From: Legionella maceachernii
GTDB taxonomy: Bacteria; Pseudomonadota; Gammaproteobacteria; Legionellales; Legionellaceae
Direction: 5' to 3'
DNA: 35,053 bases
NCBI RefSeq assembly: GCF_900167045.1
Contig: NZ_FUXJ01000027.1
Span: 1 to 35,053, forward strand
The notes beneath the pieces were generated by a model. It did no database searches and had not been told where the DNA came from. It saw nothing but the letters and a program-made list of their open reading frames with translations. Made by a program: the position numbers and the translations under genes. Position 1 is the first letter of the stretch, and every line of letters begins with the position of its first letter. Shown here in pieces: positions 1 through 5,700 of this stretch.

Positions 1-26
1 GATAAGCCATTCTGAGAGTAACGTGA

Positions 27-728
27 TTAAACTAACAAGCTGGGAATAGCTCTTATTTTCCCTGAATTTTGTTCCAGATCACCGGACCTATCTAAAAGTA
101 CCCTTCCTGATACCAATCCCACCGCTTCTAAGGGTATCGATTTTGAGTTCTCATTAGCGCAGTTTATGCCGTTAATTTTGGCAACTATAGTCCCTGATTG
201 ATAATCTGCTTTTAAAATGGAATCCGCAATTGCCGTGCAAGACATGAAATTAATGTTTATTTTAAATCGTAATTGATTTGGGTTATCAGAATCATGAAAA
301 GGAGCCATGACGAATGCGCTGAAAATTGTACCCATGGGTATCGATTTTGATTCCTTAATATCAGATGAGGTGAAATTAAAATTCTTTGTAACCACAACTT
401 CCCCCATCTTGCTTTCTGACACATAAATTCTTTTTGATTCTGATGTGAGTTCATTTTTATGTTCGGCCAGCAATTTTAGAGACTCATTTTTATTAATAAA
501 CGGGATAGGGATAAACCAATCCACAATGGTTATCATGACCTTATCCAGAAAAGGAGGTTCAACACCATGAATTTTCGCGGCAATCTCGGACAACTCTTTT
601 AGAGATATATAGGTTTGCTTTTCTTTTTGATCTAGTTTTGATTGAACTGAATAAGAGTGATAACCAAATAGACCAATAATAGTTAGTGGTATGATGTATT
701 TACATGTAGTCCTAATACGGTTTTTCAC
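27..728 (-). CDS. Membrane-anchored protein with a TraB/VirB10-like C-terminal domain (orphan)
   Basis: The 233-residue product has one N-terminal membrane segment (about residues 11-28) and a region at about 128-222 that I aligned by eye with the TraB protein encoded at 23904-25370. Shared features in order are G-T-hydrophobic-F near 133, a Cys at 164 followed by Ala, a Ser-Gly-Thr-Ile-Val strand at 178-182, Ile-x-Cys-Ala at 188-191, Gly-x-Val at 208-210, and Gly-Asp-Leu at 216-218. In VirB10/TraB proteins this region is part of the outer-membrane core barrel. The proline-rich or coiled-coil middle and the tail are missing. The start is GTG at 728, supported by AGGA seven bases upstream. It lies on the presumed leading side of oriT. 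Function unknown; the domain call is inference. Confidence 0.7.
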   Translation of the reverse strand: MKNRIRTTCKYIIPLTIIGLFGYHSYSVQSKLDQKEKQTYISLKELSEIAAKIHGVEPPFLDKVMITIVDWFIPIPFINKNESLKLLAEHKNELTSESKRIYVSESKMGEVVVTKNFNFTSSDIKESKSIPMGTIFSAFVMAPFHDSDNPNQLRFKININFMSCTAIADSILKADYQSGTIVAKINGINCANENSKSIPLEAVGLVSGRVLLDRSGDLEQNSGKIRAIPSLLV

Positions 729-781
729 TCGGATATCCTGTTTTTTTAAATTGTATATTTACTAAATTATGCCGAACAATA

Positions 782-997
782 CTAAACGGATTCAATAGCC
801 TGTTTCTTCTCTTTTCGATGTTGCTTCCATTCTTTATCTTTAGAAAAGATCATGATGGATGACTCTTCAAAAAAATAGCTAATATTATCAATGCCAACCC
901 ATGAGCAATATTCTTTAATTTCAGAATAGATCTCTTTGCTTATTTCGATTTTAATTTTTTCTTTTTCAGGTGCTTTTTTTGCACTAATTAAAGCCAT
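782..997 (-). CDS. Small charged protein, possible ribbon-helix-helix type
   Basis: A 71-residue product. The start at 997 is preferred over an in-frame ATG at 1018 because GGAG sits six bases upstream of 997, while nothing resembling a ribosome site precedes 1018. The N-terminal third (Lys-Ile-Lys-Ile-Glu-Ile-Ser, then a helix with Ile-Tyr-Ser-Glu-Ile-Lys) has the strand-helix pattern of ribbon-helix-helix DNA-binding proteins. The C-terminus is highly basic (Lys-Glu-Trp-Lys-Gln-His-Arg). It lies between the orphan TraB-like gene and oriT. A relaxosome or regulatory role is possible but is inferred from size, charge and location only. I do not recognise the family with certainty. Confidence 0.6.
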   Translation of the reverse strand: MALISAKKAPEKEKIKIEISKEIYSEIKEYCSWVGIDNISYFFEESSIMIFSKDKEWKQHRKEKKQAIESV

Positions 998-1085
998 GGC
1001 ATTCTCCAAAATTAACATAAATTTTATAAAAAATTTAGTTTACTATATCAGTAAAAATAGAACATAAAAATAAAAATCGAAACAA

Positions 1086-1397
1086 TTAATAGCGATTGGC
1101 AAACGGATCATAACTATTGCAATAATTTGTAGATGAATAACTACGATAATTGTTGTCATGATTTCTATAATAATCATCAAATGAACTGCTAGATCCAAAT
1201 GTATTGCCATTTACATCCAGACAACCAATCATTGGCAGGCCGCTTGCAGGATTAGTTTTTGTATCATTTGATTTAGTGTAAGAATGAAAAGAATGCCGTT
1301 TAGCATACACAGCCTTCTCTTCTTCAGTCCATTCACTATAGGGTCGAAAATGAATGATTTTAGCAATTTTTTTCAGAAATCTTTTTAATATATTCAT
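1086..1397 (-). CDS. Hypothetical protein with Ser/Tyr/Asn-rich tail
   Basis: A 103-residue product starting at ATG 1397, preceded by GGGA seven bases upstream; an upstream in-frame extension to 1454 has no such support. The N-terminus is basic and amphipathic (Lys-Arg-Phe-Leu-Lys-Lys). A central Pro-Ala-Ser-Gly-Leu-Pro-Met-Ile-Gly stretch is followed by Asp-Val-Asn-Gly-Asn-Thr-Phe-Gly, a pattern I recall from small hypothetical proteins of proteobacterial genomes. The tail is low complexity and rich in Ser, Tyr, Asn and Asp. No signal peptide or enzyme motif is visible. It is the gene closest to the candidate nick site on the leading side, so it would be among the first to enter a recipient. 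Function unknown. Confidence 0.55.
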   Translation of the reverse strand: MNILKRFLKKIAKIIHFRPYSEWTEEEKAVYAKRHSFHSYTKSNDTKTNPASGLPMIGCLDVNGNTFGSSSSFDDYYRNHDNNYRSYSSTNYCNSYDPFANRY

Positions 1398-1549
1398 GAT
1401 AATATCCCTACTGAGTAAATGGTTAAGAGAATACTGTGAATCACAAGCACGCAATTATTATGCGCTTTTCAAAATGTTAATTTTAAATAAATAATACTAA
1501 AATACCCAGTTAAATACACATATAAAAAGAATGATTAAATAAAAAAGAA

Positions 1550-1583
1550 CACACCCCTCGCAATGTTTATTGCTTAAAACATT
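1550..1583 (-). other. nic: Candidate nic site with adjacent inverted repeat
   Basis: On the minus strand, arms AATGTTT (1577-1583) and AAACATT (1562-1568) form a perfect 7-bp inverted repeat with an 8-base loop. They are followed by GCGAGGGGTGTG (1561 down to 1550). The F plasmid TraI site is GCGTGGGGTGT|GG (established), so ten of the eleven bases up to the nick match. By analogy the cut would fall between the complements of 1551 and 1550. A hairpin just 5' of nic is typical for MobF relaxases, the class of the traI product here. Confidence 0.7.
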
Positions 1584-1593
1584 TTATTATTAT

Positions 1594-1688
1594 TCAATAA
1601 CTTACGTGAAGATGAGCATTTTTAAATCTGCCAACACCTCTGTTTTATATGGGTGTTCATCCACTCTTTAATAATAATCAATAACTTA
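1594..1688 (+). repeat. Direct repeat pair TCAATAACTTA in oriT
   Basis: TCAATAACTTA occurs at 1594-1604 and again at 1678-1688, 84 bases apart, or about eight helical turns. Both copies are preceded by an alternating AT stretch of similar composition. The phasing and position between nic and traM suggest protein-binding sites for TraM or an accessory factor. Between them an inverted pair AACACC (1633-1638) / GGTGTT (1652-1657) is present. Confidence 0.5.
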
Positions 1689-1696
1689 TAAAATAT

Positions 1697-1761
1697 CAAC
1701 ACCTAATCCACACCTATTAAATGAATAAAAAACCTCTATTAAATAAAGATACACACCTATT
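1697..1761 (+). repeat. ACACCTATT / CTATTAAAT iterated repeats in oriT
   Basis: CAACACCT occurs at 1697-1704 (also at 1632-1639). CACACCTATT occurs at 1709-1718 and 1752-1761. CTATTAAAT occurs at 1714-1722 and 1736-1744, 22 bases apart. The spacings of 22 and 43 bases are close to whole helical turns. These are candidate TraM-binding sites by position; the binding protein is inferred. Confidence 0.5.
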
Positions 1762-1806
1762 CAACCCCTATAATTAAATGATATAGTTATTCTCAATTAG
1801 CCAAAA

Positions 1807-1818
1807 TCAGTGCACTGA
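1807..1818. promoter_or_regulatory. 12-bp perfect palindrome upstream of traM
   Basis: TCAGTGCACTGA is a perfect palindrome ending 30 bases before the traM start, in the expected promoter or leader position. In F-like plasmids TraM represses its own promoter, so an autoregulatory operator is plausible. It is more GC-rich than its surroundings. No clear -35/-10 pair was identified. Confidence 0.4.
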
Positions 1819-1848
1819 GCCTGCATTCTAAATTTAAAAGAGGATTTT

Positions 1849-2217
1849 ATGCCCAAGGCCTATTGTTATTTAAATCAAAAAATTATTGATCAGCTCGAAT
1901 CCATTAAAAAAGATGAAGGGCATGATTCATCGTCTCAAACAATGAAAGAAATGATTGAATTAGGGATAAAGGTTTATCTCCATAATAAAGATAATCCAGT
2001 GATAAGCGAGGATGAAAAAAGACGCTTAGAAAAAGAAGAAGAATTAAATCGTCAACACACGACCCATCTTTTAAGATTGCTGGGAATCAGTGCTGATATT
2101 TTTCGTTGTGTTTATGATAAAAACAAACTTCAAAGTGATTCGAATAATGCCGAAGAACATATCGCAGAACTTAAGAAAAAGGTAGATAATTTCATTGAAG
2201 GATTTATCAATAATTAA
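1849..2217 (+). CDS. traM: TraM-like relaxosome DNA-binding protein
   Basis: A 122-residue protein, close to the 127 residues of F TraM. Residues 1-45 fit the N-terminal ribbon-helix-helix dimerisation and DNA-binding part, with Glu-Leu-Gly-Ile-Lys-Val at 37-42 matching Glu-Leu-Gly-Leu-Arg-Val of F TraM. Residues 60-120 fit the helical tetramerisation domain, including Leu-Leu-Gly-Ile at 77-80 (F: Ile-Leu-Gly-Ile) and a final Lys-Lys-Val-Asp-x-Phe-Ile-Glu-x-Phe helix. TraM binds oriT and contacts the coupling protein TraD. It adjoins the candidate oriT, runs opposite to the tra operon, and has GAGG five bases before ATG. Sequence identity is low, so the name rests on domain layout and context. 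Confidence 0.75.
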   Translation: MPKAYCYLNQKIIDQLESIKKDEGHDSSSQTMKEMIELGIKVYLHNKDNPVISEDEKRRLEKEEELNRQHTTHLLRLLGISADIFRCVYDKNKLQSDSNNAEEHIAELKKKVDNFIEGFINN

Positions 2218-2262
2218 GTTATAAAAAATAGTACTTGCCGTTAAATTGAAAGTAATAAATAT

Positions 2263-2281
2263 AATTTTTACTCTAAAAATT
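2263..2281. terminator. Possible AT-only hairpin between convergent genes
   Basis: AATTTTTA (2263-2270), loop CTC, TAAAAATT (2274-2281) form an 8-bp hairpin between the convergent traM and the last gene of the tra operon. Its position suits a bidirectional terminator, but the stem has no GC pair, so it would be weak. Confidence 0.3.
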
Positions 2282-2704
2282 TTATCTAGAATCGGACATT
2301 AATTGTTTTAATTGGAAATAGGTAGTTAATCCAATTAAAGTAAATGCCCCTAATGAAATAGCTAAACTACCATAATAAAATAGTTCATTTCCATTGGAAA
2401 AATGAACTATTTGGTCAATATATTCGATAAATAAAAAATACAATAACCAAATCAAAAACAACCAAAACGCTAACCCATTTTTTACATCATAATAAAAACA
2501 ATGAATACGACTTAATATTGCTAAAATTATAAAAAACGGGAGCGATATAAAATAAAAAAACATTTGCATTCCAGATGGCTCATAAGCAACCTGTAATAGG
2601 TTGTTCATTTTGGTGGAACAAGCTACTAATACATAGACATAAATAAGGTAGAATGATGATCCATTTATCAATATTAGAGAGATTATTCCACACATTTTTT
2701 TCAT
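2282..2704 (-). CDS. Small multi-pass membrane protein at the end of the tra operon
   Basis: A 140-residue product with about four hydrophobic segments: Ile-Ser-Leu-Ile-Leu near the N-terminus, the Phe-Tyr-Phe-Ile-Ser-Leu-Pro-Phe-Phe-Ile-Ile region, the Leu-Ala-Phe-Trp-Leu-Phe-Leu-Ile-Trp region, and a last segment near Leu-Gly-Ala-Phe-Thr-Leu-Ile-Gly. ATG 2704 is preferred, with AGGA eight bases upstream; a TTG at 2728 is the alternative. It starts 35 bases after traI ends, so it is probably the last gene of the operon. F plasmids carry traX (a larger pilin acetylase) here, but I see no TraX-like features. Codon use is AT-rich, like the left flank. Function unknown; an exclusion or accessory role is speculation. 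Confidence 0.6.
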   Translation of the reverse strand: MKKMCGIISLILINGSSFYLIYVYVLVACSTKMNNLLQVAYEPSGMQMFFYFISLPFFIILAILSRIHCFYYDVKNGLAFWLFLIWLLYFLFIEYIDQIVHFSNGNELFYYGSLAISLGAFTLIGLTTYFQLKQLMSDSR

Positions 2705-2739
2705 ATAAAAATTCCTATGCTCAATCAATTAAAGATATT

Positions 2740-5700
2740 TTAATATATTTCCATTTCTTCTCGCTGAAGGGTTTTCAATTTATCAATTGAATTGTTTTTA
2801 ATTTCAGGAATTTCAAGGTTCATTTGTCGTGAAATGATATCAAGACACTTCTTAATTTGATCTTGGTTCAAATCTGTTTTATTGGGGATTCCAATCAATT
2901 TATCGACACTAACTGCTTTATTTAATGTATCAACAACTCCTTGTATACCCCCGCTTTTATTCACATCATTAAAGTCTTTTTGATGCAGCGGAATGGCAAT
3001 TTCTACAGTTTTTCCATGCTGTTTCAATCGTTCAATGGTTTGAATAATTACCCTGTCCTCTTTAATGGGTTTACCATCATTATCCATGCAAATGACTATT
3101 TTATCAGTGAGCAATGCCATATCGATATTTACAAAATTTTCTTTTCCAAGTGTCGCTATAACACGTTCATTTTGAACTGCATCCCTGATGCTTAGTCCTG
3201 TTTCTACACCTTCTGCGATATAGGTGACACTTTCATGTCCTTTCCCCTCATTTAATATGACTCCAGCGCCTGCTTTTAATCCATAAGATTTCTTAGGTTT
3301 TATCTTCATTATTGCTTGATTCGCTGTGTCATTATCCAGGTATACTGCTTCAACACAGGCCACTTTATTGTCTTTGTCCCGCGCAATATTCAATAGTGCT
3401 GGCCTGTAGCGAACTTCTTCGGTATCTTTAGTATAGACATGAGGATGAAAGCGAATATTTTCTCCAGACACATTATGAATTTTCCTGATTTCTTTTAAAT
3501 ACCGCTCTGCTATAGTACCTGATATGGGTTTAGATTCTCGCGCTAACTGCAGCCCATAATCTAATGTTTTTCTTTTCTTATCAGAATCGATGGCCTGAAT
3601 TTTATTAGGGTTTTTGCTTGCTAATTTAATACGTTCTTTTAAGTCATCACCTGTTAATTTGGCAGCATATTCAAGACTTTCTTTAAAGTTTAGATTTAAT
3701 GTTTTTTGAATCAAATGAAGCATGTTTCCTTTTTCCTTTGTTTCAAAGTTATGCCAAACTCCTCTTTTTTCTCCACTTAAACAGATGCTTAAGCTGCCTT
3801 TAGTACCATATCGATATTCTGTTTTTGACGAAAGCGCTCTATTGGGCTCTCCAAGTAGTGATTCAATCACGAGCTCAGCCTGGTCGGATAAGTTTTGTGA
3901 CAGCATATTCGCATCATAGCGAGGTTCCTGGTTCTTTATTTTGGGCATACCATGCATTGGCTTGAGTGATTTTGGTTGCTCATTGGGAGTTTTGGACTTT
4001 ATTGGAGTATGCAGGAGGCCAAGCGATTCCAATGCAGAAGTTTTTTCAGGAGTAACACGAAGTTGTTTTCGTAGTTTTTTATGATCGTCCGTATAAATCA
4101 TGGCATGCAAGGAACCTCGCGTTACCATGATATAAAATGAACGCAGATGGTTTACTTGAGCATTTTTAGTTTCAGCAACTCCAATAACAAATGGGGATGA
4201 AGCCCCTTGAATTGAATAACTGGTAGCAGTATAACTATAATCCCAATGGGAATCCTTCATCTGTTTTTTTTCCAGTACGTGCGCCACACCACTACTGTCT
4301 TTTACGGTAAATGACTCATTGTTTACTTCCGTCACCTGCACCCTTTCATTAGCGAAACGTCCCAAAGTCTTATCAGATTTTTTAAAATGAATTTTTTCAC
4401 CCACCGAAACTCTTCCTGGCATGGATTGAAACAATTCAATCTTCCAGTCTTTATTTTCTTTTTCAGGAACAAAGAGGCATTTATTTCCTTTCGTATCATT
4501 TAATACCACTACTTTCGCTGCCTCATCTACCGAAACTACTTTGAAATAGTGCTCTCCTTTCTTTAAAAAATACTCTTCTTTCTTTTTTAAGCAATCCCGA
4601 TACGTTTCACAATAATAAAGCTCTGCAGTGGTGTAATTCGTGCTTAGTAGCCGCGGGAACTCTTTGTTTTCAAGGCCTATGGTAGACTCTTTCATCAGTG
4701 CATTTCTAATCAGACCATTTGCAACTTCCCTTTTTTTATTTTCATGAATGATAACAATGGTGTTATCACGGCATGCTGGTGTCCGTGATAAATAATCTCC
4801 TACAGCCATTTCTATCGGGCTTTTTTCCTTTAATTCTTCCTGGAAGGGTTCTCTCGATTCTTGTTGAGTGTGTTCTTGTTGCAGGTACGCTTGGGTCGAA
4901 TGGCCTGTTTCAATAATTGAAGAGGTCATGTTGTGGTAAGGACTATCGGCTTTAGTTCGGGTGATTGAGTCTAAGGGTTGATTCGCTAACTGAGCTAACG
5001 CCTTATCAATATCCCCCGTGATTAATGTTTCGATTGCCTTTTTGTATTCGATGACTTGTTGTCGTACCAAATCATCCATACAGGCCACCTTGATGCTTCC
5101 TTCCTGAATCAATATCTTGCTTGGCTTACCGCTTTCAATGCTTTGATGCTGGCTAATATCGCCAAGCATTGTGCAACGAGCGCCCGAATCATGGATTTTT
5201 TGGATGAGGCTTGCGCAATCTCGATTAGAGACCATAGAAGATTCATCAAGCAGCACAAGTGTTTCTTTGCTTAATGTCGCTTCCTGTTCTTGTTCAATAA
5301 GAAAACTCTTTAATGTTTGCGCTTCAATTCCCAGCGCCCTCATTTCTTTTACAGCCTGGTGCGTGGGCGCGACCGCAATCAGTTTAACCTCTTCATGAGT
5401 CATAGATTGGACATGCCTGATGGTGTCAATCGCACTTCGAGTCATGGTTGTTTTTCCTGTTCCTGCATAACCCTGAATCATAATAAACTGATCAGTTGTA
5501 GTCGTGATTAACTCACATGCTTCTTTTTGGCCTTTGGTAAGGTGTGTGGGCTCTAATTGTTTTCGTGCTTCATCACCACTCATTAGCGGCTTTATGGTGT
5601 TAATACCTGCTTTAACATTCTTGATAATCGACTCTTCAAATGCCACCGCTTCTTTGGTGGTCAAAATCTCGTTCCCCCCTGATATTAAATCCCCATTAGT

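Larger units (their letters stand above)
1455..1848. other. oriT: Candidate F-type origin of transfer (oriT), gene-free
   Basis: This AT-rich, gene-free stretch lies beside the traM-like gene, as in F-like plasmids. It holds a hairpin plus nic-like sequence (1550-1583) and, toward traM, direct repeats (TCAATAACTTA twice; ACACC-containing repeats) that could bind TraM or accessory proteins. The distance from the predicted nick (between 1550 and 1551) to the traM start is about 300 bases. If nicked as in F, the minus strand would lead toward lower coordinates, away from traM, so the transfer operon would enter last. This polarity fits F, but the call is inference from sequence similarity. Confidence 0.75.

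Noticed and set aside
1086-1454. Longer version of the hypothetical gene starting at 1454
   Set aside because: No ribosome site before it, while ATG 1397 has GGGA at good spacing; the extra part also runs into the oriT region.
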